From contig JAPTHN010000252.1 in assembly GCA_026936325.1 (NCBI GenBank), positions 124,001-188,000 on the forward strand: 64,000 nucleotides of DNA, in the 5' to 3' direction. The notes below the pieces were generated by a model. It ran no database searches. It had not been told where the DNA came from and worked only from the letters and a program-made list of their open reading frames with translations. Both the position numbers and the translations under genes were made by a program. This DNA comes from Platynereis dumerilii (Eukaryota > Annelida > Polychaeta > Phyllodocida > Nereididae). Of this stretch, positions 45,728 to 56,219 are shown one piece after another. The stretch's first letter is position 1; the number at the start of each line of letters is the position of its first letter.

Positions 45728-46736
45728 GAGTCAAGGATGGTAAATCCATCCAGGATGGTAAATCCGTCCACCCTTAATACAGGCATGCAAATATATCTGT
45801 TACAGTTGTGTGAGTTTTAAAAGCAAGAAAAATTCATTTTCAACTAATTTTGTCGTTTTTTGTTGTGTTAACAGAAATTTGAATGATATTTCAGCTCCAT
45901 TTAAAAACAGAGGATAAAATACAATGAAATCCTGTGACGTCATCACAGCCATTTTATGGATGCTCATAATAATTTTGTAGGCCCATTCCTGTCAACATAC
46001 AAATGTATTTGAGGGAAAAAGTCATTGAATGAGAAGTAAAACTGAATTATTCTTGTATGATTTCTTAAATAATTTAATTGTGACAAATTGAAAGGAAATA
46101 CAATGGAAATAAAAGTGGACGGAATTACCATCATTATTTCAGAACTGGCTTAATTTAGAGTTTGTAAATCCGTCCACCCCATTGAAATGGTCTTGCAGAG
46201 TACTTTAATGACTGATAATATTTTAAAATGCATTCCTCTGATTAAATGAAGTACATTGGAGCAATCATACAACTTTGGTCGAGATAAAAGGGTTCTTTAA
46301 TTGTAATTTAGGTGGTCAATTGAAATATTTCATAGTTAAATTAACCTATATTACTTAATTCTTCTATTTGAAGTAAAATCTGTGCCCCATTATCCCAAAA
46401 TTGACTCACAATCCTTTGTAAGAGTTAATAAATTGCAAAACTAAAAAAAAAATAACAAGATATGACAACTGTGTGCTGATTAATGTCCTGTGGACGGATT
46501 TACCATCCTTGCTGGAGGGATTTACCAGCAGGGTAGACGGATTTAGGTACCCTAACCTTCATTTTTGGTTGCCATAGTTTCAGCAAAAATTATTTTAATA
46601 TTTGATTTTTTTTGGCTGCTAATGGTAGTACGGAATATGCTCCTTCAAATGGACGAATTAAAATTTTTGTATCTATTCCCATTGTTTTGGAAATAGGGTT
46701 TTAGCCAAAAGTGGACGGATTTACCCTCCTTGACTC
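45728..46736. mobile_element. TA-flanked non-autonomous element nested in Harbinger copy B
   Basis: Ends GAGTCAAGGATGGTAAATCC and its inverted partner (GGATTTACCCTCCTTGACTC) are flanked by TA on both sides (45726-45727 and 46737-46738). Copy A preserves the empty site, reading CAGTAGGCT on the same strand, so insertion and TA duplication are shown directly. The core GTGGACGGATTTACC or its reverse recurs about seven times inside, for example near 45770, 46110, 46170, 46495 and 46710. No transposase gene. A Tc1/mariner-like MITE is the best fit. Confidence 0.92.
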
Positions 46737-47460
46737 TAGGCTGTGAAGCAGAGTGTCCTGGAGTATAGATGCGTTCGTCTTGAAGTTCAGAGCGGTTATG
46801 GTGCTCGAGTGGCTGCTCTTCTATTTATATGCAGGGCGCGCGCCAGTGGGTCTCCAAGGCTGACCCCCCCCATTCGCGCCGTGGCACGAAAGGTCTCTGC
46901 CGCGATGCTTTCAGTACCCCGCAGACAAAGGATTTTGCTAAAAATAGCCCCTGTGGCGCCACTCTGTCTGCTCCTGGAGGGGGTCCAGACAACGGCGCGA
47001 AGGTTTTGCACACGTCCCGGAGCATTTTCCTTGACGGCGGAGTGCACAAGAACCGCGGCGTCGACCTTTTTGGCGCCACGCAGGGAATCCCGCTCGTTTT
47101 ACAAACCGGCGGGAAAGTTATTACCCCTCAGTGGCGCAAAAACTTAGACGCCGTCGTGCTTTTCTGATCCCGGCGTCGTTCAATTTTTCTGGTCTGCTCC
47201 GCCGCAGATTTTTTGAAAATTTGAACAGGTTGAAATTTTTTTTCTGGTCCATGGCGATTTCTAGGAACGTCAAGGAGCAGATTTCTCGACGGGGCGCAAT
47301 CAAAAAATGTCCGGCGAGAACCTAAAATGTCCCTGCGGGATACGTAAAAAGAAGAAATATTTTTCCGATTTTCCTGGAAATACCACGACGCCGATTTAAA
47401 TAGTTCTCCGGTTGCCGCCGTGGGATCTTAGCATAATGAATTGATAATAATGATAATAAT

Positions 47461-47532
47461 GCAACCTCGGGCAGTTATAATTGAGGCCCTCGCTTATGGG
47501 TCGGGGCCTCAATGATAACTGCCCTCGGTTGC
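47461..47532. repeat. hairpin with 29-bp arms
   Basis: The left arm with CGGGCAGTTATAATTGAGGCC and the right arm with GGCCTCAATGATAACTGCCC pair with about three mismatches around a 13-bp loop. It lies 28 bp outside Harbinger copy B. Probably a small foldback repeat. Confidence 0.75.
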
Positions 47533-47909
47533 CAGTCATTAATCACCAGTAACGCCCTCCAAAAAAGTATTGTTGTATAATTAACAATATTTTATCATAC
47601 AATATCTTTAAAGTAGATAAATGATGAATTTAATTGATATGTAAGGACAGACACATACACAGCTTCAATAAAGCTTGCACCGTTTCATGATAAATATCAA
47701 AGAAAACCATAATCGATCCCAAAAGACCATTTCACAAATTCTTCTTTCACCGAGAAATAAGTTTTCATAACAATTACCATAGCTACATATAAAAATTTAA
47801 CCGAACTTGAGAGTTACATTAACAATTAACAATCTCTTCCAAATCTTCCAACATTTAAAAAATATACACAGTGCAACCCTCAACGTCCAGTTCTTGGCTC
47901 TGTACTTAC

Positions 47910-48051
47910 TGTACTTAGCTGGCTTGCTGGGGCTGGATGGTGGACCCTCTCCTGCCTTGTTCTCGGCCGTTACTCTGAACTCGTACAGTGTCTTCTCCTT
48001 GAGACCAGGAATGGTGAATTTCAGCTCGGCAGAACGAGAACCGCGGATCAC
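47910..48051 (-). CDS. titin/twitchin-like gene, exon with C-terminal half of an FN3 domain
   Basis: The exon is 142 bp between CTCCTTTAG| and TACA|GTAAGTAC, both strong sites. It reads VIRGSRSAELKFTIPGLKE, then LYEFRVTAENKAGEGPPS and PSKPAKY. The pattern L.EktLYEFRVtAENkAG.G.PS.PS is the F-G strand region of muscle fibronectin-III domains. Entry is phase 0 from the exon at 48359-48598, exit is phase 1. No break is seen in this exon. Confidence 0.85.
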
Positions 48052-48358
48052 CTAAAGGAGAGATAAAGCATCTAAACATTTCGAATAACTGAAAACAAAT
48101 AGAATACATGAAATAAGAGGATTTCAAAAAACTAATAACTGTACCATATTGAATGAGCTAAAATTCATCGCAACTTATGTCCAGCGGCAAGGATATCAAA
48201 TCACACCAAATTTATTTCAAACATACAATGTAATAGTTATTATAAAATAATAATGGAAGATTTTTATATTTCCATGCTGGCATATAAAGTTTATTTGAAA
48301 TGTATATTTAAGAAAGCAGACAAGTAGTCTAAGTACATGTGGACCATATTCCCCCTAC
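48052..48358. other. intron between two FN3 exons
   Basis: AT-rich, about 307 bp, with consensus splice signals at both ends. No other feature. Confidence 0.7.
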
Positions 48359-48598
48359 CTTGGTCCATTTAGCATTTCCGTGTTCCCTCATCTCAATAAT
48401 CCCATTCGATTGTTGCTGAATCTTTCATGATATTTGTCACAATTGGTGTTCCTGGCATCCCCAGAACATCATAATGGTCTTTTGCCACGATGACTCCAAA
48501 CCTGCTTTGTTGACGGCAGAAACTAGGAATTCGTATTCATCACTCTCAACCAGGTCCGTGAAGACAAACTGGCGGTTCTTGATTGGCTCCTTATTCAC
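48359..48598 (-). CDS. titin/twitchin-like gene, FN3 exon, damaged
   Basis: The exon is 240 bp between CTGATTTCAG| and CCAAG|GTAGGGG. It encodes the end of one FN3 domain (VNKEPIKNRQFVFTDLVES, then YEFLVSAVNKAG) and the start of the next (GMPGTPIVTNIMKDSATIEW, then EMREHGNAKWTK). Between NKAG and GMPGT the frame shifts. After IEWD the usual loop of about 14 residues is absent and the frame shifts back. Splice sites remain intact and total length is divisible by three. An uncorrected error in one spot would not explain both changes. Confidence 0.75.
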
Positions 48599-48801
48599 CT
48601 GAAATCAGATATTATTTATGAACAAATGGTTAATATATTGCAAAATTTTCAAAGGCGTTTGAAGGCGCAACAATGTATAAACTTTTTTTTAAATTTATCA
48701 CAATAATTGTTTCAGATATCAGCCATTAAACATGTTCTTGTCATAAAATTCTAATTTCAAGTGTGCTTTTGAACTGGGACACTTTCATTCTGCCATATAA
48801 A
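48599..48801. other. intron sequence
   Basis: AT-rich, no feature. Confidence 0.4.
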
Positions 48802-49327
48802 CAAGGTTGGCAAGTTTAAGGCAAGGTGGTTTTTACCAGGCAATTTTTACCAGTAAAAACCGCCTTGCTGAAAACTAGTTATAGACACTTTTCTGCCGTA
48901 AACTGCCTTAAACGCCACATTCAGCTCAAAATCCCAATTTTTACTCGATATTGTGTAGCTTTAACAAGAAATTGAAGATATTCCTATTTCTTAATTGTAG
49001 TAAAACTTACAAGCAGTATTGATCGAAAATATTTCCACTGACAAACTAGAACAGCACATGGAATGTGCACCTCCAGAGCTGGATAGTTGGGTTGGCCCTG
49101 GCCAGGGGTGGACTGGCCTATGTGGCAGAGTGGCAGCTGCCACGGACCCATCCTCTCAAAGGGGGCCCATGCAAGATATCAAAAAAATTACATATATAAT
49201 TGTACATGTGATGCGACCAAATTAACCAAATAAGACAGGGAAGGAGAAGGTAGGAAAGAGCTAGGAATGTCAGGGAGAAGACACAAAGAGGGAAATGTCA
49301 AAAATGTATAGGCAAGGCAAGAGTTAA

Positions 49328-49435
49328 TAATAATAATAATAATAAAAGGCATTTGTATAGCGCCAATTCCAGTAAACTGCTCATTGGCGCTTTGGGTTGA
49401 GAAGGAGGCAGGGTAGCCGATGGCAGACAGAGACA
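49328..49435. repeat. TAA run with short-interspersed repeat tail
   Basis: (TAA)6 is followed by GGCATTTGTATAGCGCCAAT and TCATTGGCGCTTTGGG. The GCGCCAA/TTGGCGC words form a small inverted repeat. This tail type is seen in retroposons of several invertebrates, but the element is not complete here. Confidence 0.5.
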
Positions 49436-49594
49436 AAAACTTATAGGTTAGAGGTTTTTAGAATTTGACGTGGATTATCAGATAATTAGTCATGAGTCGA
49501 ATTTATTCCACCAGAGAGTTTACTTCCAGGGTGTATGTTACTTAAATAAACCATGTCTATTTAAATTTGCACTTCTAAGTTAACAATTCAATTA

Positions 49595-50245
49595 GTTGAC
49601 ATCAATTCCGGTGTTGACCATTCTGGTTCTGGAGTTGACCTTTGTAAACAAAATGTGCCAGAAGTACATATCTAAGACCTTGAAATATGAATTAATATGC
49701 CAAAAACACAATTTTGCAATGTAAACAGGGCCTATGTAAAATTGTGTGATTGTATATGAATCACCACTCCTGTTGTGACGGATTTTTTGACATCTCTGGT
49801 TCCGGAGTTGATCTAAAGTTTTAAGGAGCGAATAGGGTAAAGTTCTGGAGTTGACGGGAAAAAGACCTGGAGTTGACAGTTCTGGAGTTGACATTCATGA
49901 AGTCTTTTTAATGTAAAATATTCCAACCAGGTGGCATCTCAATAGAAATGTTACACTGCTCCTGTGACTATGTCAGGAACCCTTTTTATCAGAAGAAAAA
50001 ATGTGCTCAACCAATTTATAAACTTCAAAATTTGGTTCTGGAGTTGACGACCTTAAAAAATACTCTTGCACTTGCTCCGGAGATCAGGTGTTTTTGTGGA
50101 AACTGAAGGGAATTGTGAAACCAGACATGTTGCTTCTTACTTAGGAGGGCACAGGGAGCAGTGCTGGTGACATGATGGAAAATAATTTCCTTCAGTTTCC
50201 TCCACACAGAGAGATGAATAGTTTTTAAAGTTCCGGAGTTGACAC
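49595..50245. repeat. block with eight TTC(C/T)GGAGTTGAC words
   Basis: TTCYGGAGTTGAC or a one-base variant occurs near 49604, 49625, 49799, 49841, 49866, 49880, 50035 and 50229, all in the same orientation. Spacing is irregular (14-195 bp), so this is not a simple tandem array. No terminal repeats and no coding frame are evident. Probably the binding-site array of a non-autonomous element. Confidence 0.7.
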
Positions 50246-50645
50246 AAACCTCGTAAAAGTAGTTACAAGAATATTATGAAAGGCTGTTGTGTTGAAATTG
50301 TACAAATTAATTAAATAATGGCTTTTACTACTTGCCACTTATTGCTGCTACCTGATACAACTTCATTTTATTTCACTTTTTAAATGATTGTGAATAATAA
50401 TATAGGAAAAAGTTGTAAACCCAAGGTGGTTAGGGTGCGTTTTTGGCTGAAACTGAAAGAAATCATCCTAAATTCATATTTATATTTAGGCCTATATATA
50501 TATAAATAATATAAGTGTGGTTACGCTGATATTACATGTATTGTCAGAATGACCCATGCATCACTGCTGCATTAATACAAAGGGACAGAATTATTGATTG
50601 TCGAGTTTTCAAAAAGAATATTATTGTTTCTCTGAATTAGGCCTA

Positions 50646-53600
50646 CTTACTTGCATACTTGTTAGGTATATTCCTCCTCTTCAGTAGGAGAACCCTGGGC
50701 TGAGTCCAGGTCAGTTGGGGTTTTGGGGGTCTCGGTTTTCTGCCATCTGCCGGTTTTGCCTCCTGCCATCCGTCTTGGCTGCCTGTTGTCAGGTTCCTTC
50801 CCTCCAACGTCTGCTTCTTTAGTCGCCCTATTTTCATTCGCTTCGTCTGCTTCATGGGATGCCCTGTATTTATCTGCTTCTATCGGTGCCCTTTTTTCAT
50901 CTGCTTCTTTTTGTGCTCTGCTTACGTCGTAGGATGAAGTGCGACATGGTCTCTGATTCGTCTGCTTCACAGTAGGGGCACTTTTGCACCTTCCTCTTCC
51001 CGGAACATGAGTGGCCTGTGAGTGCATATCTGCCAGTCAGTATTTGCGCTCTCACCGCTGCCATCGGGACTTGCCGGGGGTCATTTCCTGTTGCCCAGAC
51101 CGGATGTCCATCCTCGAAGTTGCACATTCTTAAATTTAGGAACTGTAGGGTCTTCATGCTCTCCGCCTCTTTTACCAACTTTTCCTGCCAGTACGTCTCG
51201 ACTTTCTTCTTCACTAGTTTCTTCCATTTTCCTATGTCAGGTGGTTTGTTGGCTAGCTCGAGTGCCATCGGCAGGTTATATTGTTGCAGCAGTTCACGCA
51301 CTTGGACTGTCCAGCTGTTGGAGTTGAGGTCCTTCACAGTTAACTGTCTGTTGATGACATCTGCCTCTGGTGTGCCGCTTCTTGTGATTATAGTTGCGAA
51401 GATGGTCAGTATTTTTCGGTGAATAACAGCTGACACAGGTAGACATCCTATCATGAGGTATACTGCGGGCTTGGCCGTAGACGTGGGTAAGGATTGTAAC
51501 ATTCTCAGCAGGCTGCGGTAGTATGACTCGATTTCTTCCAGCTCCGTTGTAGTGAGTCGTAGGGCTTCTAGTCCATAGGTCATAGCAGGCAGCACATAAA
51601 CTTGGACTAGAGACTTCGTGATTGCTGGTGACATTCCATTTACCCCGTGCAGCCCCGCTCCCATCAGCTGGTAGGCAGTTCTTCGTCCTGATGATATTCT
51701 ATTTGTGACAGCCGCTGTGTTCTTTCCATCTGCTGTTCGTACCAACCCGAGGTGGGTTTCTTCAGCCGAGTACTCAATTGCCGTGTTGTTGAAGCATAGT
51801 TCTGGGTTGTCAGCACTTGTCCCTGTTGATAATTTAATCACCTTGGATTTAGTTGTACTGAAGATGTAGCGGTCCTTAGCTGCATTATCCTGGGCCATGA
51901 ATAGTAAAACCTGGGTGTTGACGTGTGAATTGGACAGTAGACAGTTGTCATCCGCGACTGTTGGGATTCCGACTTGAGTCGATCCGATCCTTAGGGAAGC
52001 AGGGTGGTTTTGGATTCTGTTCAGGAACCTGTTGTCCTTGGCCTTAAATGCTTCAGTAGAGGTTTCACCGCCTTGTCGGATGCCACGTTCTTCCCTGATC
52101 ACTCTTGAGAGCTGCCCTTGGAGCCGGACTCTTGATGTGACTGCCGCGTACATGTCTTTGTACAGCATCCATAAGTGGGGGTCAATATTAAGTTTGTAGA
52201 GGGCGTTGAGGAGTACCGTGTGATCCACCATGTCGAAGGCCTTCGACGAGTCGAGGAAGGTCAGATACAGGGGGCTCTTGTTGTCCTTGGCTTCTGCTAT
52301 TGCCTCCGTGACAAGCAGTGGGCAGATTGAGGGGGAACATCTTTCTGTGAAACCGTACTGCATGCTACTCTGTCCTCTTGTTGCCATGGTCTTCGTCCTT
52401 GTCAGCATGTCCTTTTCGACAATCTTGCCCACTGTTGATGCTACTGTGATTCGACGATAGCTGTCAGGTGCTCGTGGTGGCTTGTTTTTCTTGTGGCAGG
52501 GTACAATCGCTCCTTGTTTAAATTGTTCGGGCAGTTTTCCATGGTAGTAGGAGTTATTCACAATCTTCGCCAGGATGGGTAGAATTGGGGGCGCCGCATA
52601 TTTTAGGTGCTCTCCAGTCAAGCCAAATACGTCTGCCGCTTTCCCATTCTTCAGACGCCCAAGGTATTTAGCTACTTGCTCTTCAGTTGTCCATGCAGGT
52701 TGGTTCTGGCTGCATGCAGCTGTTGCCTCGATAGCCTGGCAGTGAAGATTCACCCTCGCTGTGTGTCTAGACTCAGCATCGAAATGGGGCAGGGGAGTGT
52801 CCGCGGCAAGTGTTTCAAAATATGTTGCCCATCCATCTATCTGTGTTGTGTTTTCACCTGGGAAGATGATGTGCTGTGACATCCTGGAATGACATCCACG
52901 TTGTCTGCCGACCAGCTTGTAGAATAATTGTCTGTCCGTTGAAGAGGCATTAGCTATCTCCTCCAACCTCTCTCGTCTGTCCACTGCCGCGAGTTGGCGC
53001 TGGTGCGAGCGCAGTGAGGCCTTCAGTTCCTTGACTTTGGCTGCAAGAGGGTGGTCCGGATCCTTCTTTTGCTGCTTCCACATGTAGAAGTGGTACTTCA
53101 GGTCCGCTAGGATTGGTTTTATTGTGTCTGCCCAGGGGAATTTCCGGGGTTTTCTGCGCTTTCTTTTGTTTGGCGTAGGACAGCAGGAATCAGCGGACTC
53201 AAGCAGGATGGTATTTAGCCTTTCCACCATCACATCATTCGGGAGGTCTAGTCCTCCATTTTCTAGGAAGCAATCCAGTTTCTCCTCGGTTTGTGCAGTG
53301 TATGTCCTCAGGTCAATCTTTCCCCAGGGTGGTTTTCTTCTTGCTTGAGTGTTCTCTTTCTCAAATTGACAATTCGTCTTCAGTGTGGAGGTGATGGTCA
53401 CGAATACTGGGTCATGGCTACTGAGGTTTTCTGGCTCTCTCACTCGTACCTTGTAGTCTGTGATGTGCTGGTCACTCTCACTGTGGGTCAGGAAGTGGTC
53501 GATTCTTGATGTCACTCCTCCTACGAAATGGTAGTAAGTCGGCGTCTCGTCTTCTTCTGGGGGTTTGATGTGTTGCTCAGAACAGTAGTGGCGTAGGAGT

Positions 53601-53770
53601 CTATCATTTGCTGAGGGAGGCTGTCTACACAATGACGCATTCAGGTCTCCACACCAGATGAAGCTTCCCTCGCCGTACTTCTGCATTATTTCATTTGCCT
53701 CCTCCAGATACTGTGGGTAGCTTTCAGGTGAGCCACTAGTTGGCAGATAGGAATGCAAAAAAAAAAATAA
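50646..53770 (-). mobile_element. CR1/jockey-type LINE, 5'-truncated
   Basis: A non-LTR retrotransposon segment with half an APE endonuclease, a reverse transcriptase and a C-terminal Cys-His motif on the minus strand. The start of the endonuclease and any ORF1 are absent. An A-run of about 13 bp lies at its 5' border on the plus strand. TAGGCCTA occurs at both borders (50638-50645 and 53771-53778), but this word is common in the window, so it is weak as a target duplication. Confidence 0.8.
50918..53757 (-). CDS. LINE endonuclease/reverse transcriptase, partial
   Basis: Some 945 codons are open. Residues 1-115 are the C-terminal half of an APE endonuclease (CGDLNASL, SRIDHFL, SSHDPVF). The reverse transcriptase spans about 390-650, with DSSKAFDMVDH (motif A, about 505), GIRQGGETS (motif B, about 560) and the catalytic VADDNCLL (motif C, about 600), where Val replaces the usual Tyr or Phe before ADD. 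A C-terminal CPYCEADESETMSHFIL zinc-like motif lies near 925. The enzyme nicks DNA and copies LINE RNA into it. The Cys motif is followed by a frame change; the next frame runs on to 50662 as a repeat of RA-x-x-EAD units. The N-terminus is lost, so the copy is dead. Confidence 0.85.
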
Positions 53771-54619
53771 TAGGCCTAAATGGAATTCTTTTCATATAAA
53801 CTTTAACACCCCAATTATGGACTGGGAAACCAGTGATAAGTAATTATCCTTTGCAAAATCACAGCTGTACAATTGTCATATATATATATACAAAATAAGA
53901 ATATCAAACATTTATAAAGTAAACAACCAGTGCTGCCACACCTGGAATTATTTTCTGCTTCAGGATGGTGCTGCCACCTAGTGTCTATGTAACTTGAAGC
54001 AGCCAGACGACTTTGACCAATCAGATCGCTTCATTTCGACAGAAACCTGTCAGCTATAAACAGGCTCTGCTGTCAGCCAGACTCAGCCTGTGTCGACCTA
54101 TCACATTGCTGCATTCCGATGGTGGGTTAGGGACAGGCAGGGGTAGCCATTGTGGTTTGGTCAAAACGCATCAGGAAAATCTCAATTTCTGACTATTCTC
54201 GACATTGCAGGCATCTATTTACAGACGTTACAGATAGATCTATCCCTTATCTATCAGCCATATCACTCTGACTCATTAGGATGGCGTGTCTGCAGAGGTG
54301 GAGGAGAAAATAGAGTTGTGTTGAGTAAATCACTATATGTCATGTTTACCGAAAACAGGAAATGAAGCCTGACGGATCAGCTAGCACTGCCGTGCAGTCC
54401 TCCGAGCTGCAAGCAGCTCTGGAGGAATAATCTGCAATTCAATCATTACAAGGCATATTTTCCTACTTTTGGGCTTTTAGACTGACCAAATTAAGGCTGA
54501 TTTGGAATAAAAGGCATTTTATTAAGAGGCAGTAAAAGGCAGTTTTTACAACTTTAAGGCAGTTTACGGCAGATGCCATGCCTAAAACAGTTTACGGCTT
54601 CGTTTTGCCAACCCTGCAT

Positions 54620-54862
54620 GATATAAAGTGCATCAGAATGTGCCCCATTTTTAGTGTCTCAAATTCGTGGGGGCTGTGGGATTTGAAGTTTCACTTAAAA
54701 TGCGGTTCGAGCAGAACAAAAAATATTGCAAATTCTACGCTATGCATATTGGGAATTTACAAGATTTGATGGCACCACCATGTCAAATAGCTTGTCAGGA
54801 ACCAAGAAAATTTCACCGTCCCATTGTGCCCCGTGTCCCAAATGTGCCCTTGTTCCCCCAAA
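54620..54862 (-). repeat. decayed end of the GGGGCACATTGGGAC element
   Basis: The stretch with AATTTACAAGATTTGATGGC, CCAAGAAAATTTCACCGTCC, CATTGTGCCCCGTGTCCCAA and a final GTTCCCCC is the reverse complement of 30901-31080 with many substitutions. It ends where a TA-flanked terminus is expected. Only one end of the element is left. Confidence 0.7.
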
Positions 54863-54959
54863 GTGTACATGTATACCTGATCTTTTACAAATACGTATTT
54901 TCAGATTATTTTAATGCAAGTAGAAATATTTTGCATCCCAATCAAGCAATAGCACAAAT

Positions 54960-55400
54960 TTTAATACTGTACCTAATTTCATAACTCTAAGCTAAATATT
55001 AAGGTCACAATGGGCAATTTTGAAGTGGCCATTTTGGATTTCTCAACATGTTTCCGATTAATACCCACAGGCCAATACCTCTATCAAATTTAATAACTCT
55101 AAGCGAAATATTGAGGTCACAATGGGCATTTCTAAAATGAAGAAAGACGGCTGCAAAAATGGCCGCCACAAAAAGGCCACCATCTTGGATTTCTCAACAT
55201 GTTCCTGACTGATACCAACAGGCCAATACCTGTACCAAATTGCGTAACTGTAAGTGAAAAATTAAGGTCACAAGAATGCAGAAAGATGGATGCCAAAATG
55301 GCCACCACAAAATGGCTGCCATCTTGGATTTCTCGGCATGTTCCTGATCCATACCGACAGGCCCATACCTGTACCAAATTTCATAACTTTAAGGCAAAAT
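54960..55400. repeat. tandem repeat with ATGGCCGCC...ATCTTGGATTTCT
   Basis: Three to four units of about 130 bp each contain AAGGTCACAATGGGC or AAGGTCACAAGAATGC, (A)AAATGG(C)C(G/A)CCA, ATCTTGGATTTCTC, CATGTTCCTGA and CAGGCCAATACCTGTACCAAATT. Single units or fragments also lie at 24185, 37630 and 56900. This looks like an ancient, widespread repeat that became tandem here. Confidence 0.8.
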
Positions 55401-56073
55401 ACGTAAGTGCAAAAACCAATATTTGGTCCAGATTTTCAGTACCCTGGTGGCTGCAACCTGGGCGAAGGTCCGTTAATGTTTTTTCCGCGATTTTTCAGAT
55501 TTCTTGGCTGAATAAAGTCGTTTTTGACCTGTTTGTACATGCAAATTAAGCTTGTGGAGGGTAAGATTGCATCGAACCGAAAGTGTATTACATGGATTTA
55601 GCCATTTCGGTTATCAAACCGCCGGGAAAAAAACGGTAAGATCGATATACCGTGAACCGTTGTCCATCCCTAAATCACGCTGTTTCGTTTGCGAAATTTC
55701 AAACGGGAACAGAGCATTGGTGGCATGGTTTTGATGCAAACAAGGTGAATTCTACTTGATTCCTTGCAATAATTCGCAATAAATACACTAAATGCAGTGA
55801 AAACAATTTATTCGATACTTGCGGTATTGTATCGATACGATATCGATTCGGAAAACTTTTCCAATGCATCGATTTCAACTGTATCGATGACAGTCCTATG
55901 AACAATCCCCAAATTTAATAGGTAAAGCTTCATCACAACAGGTAAAGCTGCATTACTGGACCCAAACAATTATAAAATTTGATTTTTCAGCATCATTGCT
56001 TTAACAATTTCAACCAAACTTCAATTAAAGACTTACAACAATTGTAATTCATATTCATATTCTAAAAACCCAC
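55401..56073. other. intron with remnants of CGATA-type MITEs
   Basis: At 55640-55660 and 55805-55905 lie ATCGATATACC, TATCGATACGATATCGAT and a border-like TATCGATGACAGTCCTATGA. These resemble hAT-type TAGGGCTGTCA ends. Borders are not resolved and no exon is seen. Confidence 0.45.
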
Positions 56074-56219
56074 CTTTGATGGTGACCTGGAACTCGGCAG
56101 GTTCAGATCCAACAGAATTTTCCGTTACAACAGTGACAGTTCCGTTGTCAGCTCCAAATCCATTCTGCCTTTCAATGGAGATGTTTTCTGATTGGCTGAG
56201 GGTGCTTCGGTGGTGTTTC
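56074..56219 (-). CDS. titin/twitchin-like gene, exon with C-terminal half of an Ig domain, damaged
   Basis: The donor is clear (ATCAAAG|GTGGGTTT, phase 1). The peptide reads SQSENISIERQNGFG then ADNGTVTVVTENSVGSEPAE and FQVTIK, an I-set Ig C-terminal half. The strand E segment usually found between IERQNG and ADNGT is absent. The expected acceptor position, right before GAAACACC (completing the Trp codon split at the exon 57119-57203), is not preceded by AG. The nearest AGs lie a few codons inside. The 5' border is therefore uncertain. Confidence 0.65.

Larger units (their letters stand above)
41283..47433 (-). mobile_element. PIF/Harbinger transposon, copy B (both ends present)
   Basis: The ends are TGCTAAGATCTCACGG at 41283 and the reverse complement of TGCTAAGATCCCACGG at 47433. 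Both are flanked by TAA (41280-41282 and 47434-47436), the 3-bp TWA duplication of the PIF/Harbinger superfamily. It is oriented opposite to copy A. It contains a transposase gene on plus, a CTAT microsatellite, the accessory gene on minus, and a 1.0-kb nested TA-flanked element (45728-46736). It is 6.15 kb including that insertion. Both genes are broken, so it is non-autonomous now. It sits in an intron of the titin-like gene. Confidence 0.93.
48802..54616. mobile_element. hAT-like composite element holding other insertions
   Basis: The left end CAAGGTTGGCAAG and the right end, reverse-complemented CAGGGTTGGCAAAACG, form an inverted pair that resembles hAT termini. Both ends continue with AAGGCAG/CGGTAAACTGCC-type words (TTTAAGGCA, GTAAACTGCCTTAA at left; AAGGCAGTTTACGGC several times at right). 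The 8-bp flanks (CATATAAA and CATGATAT) are similar only with a gap, so the duplication is not proven. Most of the 5.8 kb is made of later insertions: a simple-repeat fragment, a GGAGTTGAC-rich block and a LINE. Confidence 0.5.

Noticed and set aside
50638-53778. TAGGCCTA on both sides of the LINE as a proven target duplication
   Set aside because: The word and its close forms recur throughout the window, so coincidence is likely.
54150-54365. 71-codon frame near the right end of the hAT-like composite
   Set aside because: No domain, no splice sites, and surrounded by repeat sequence.
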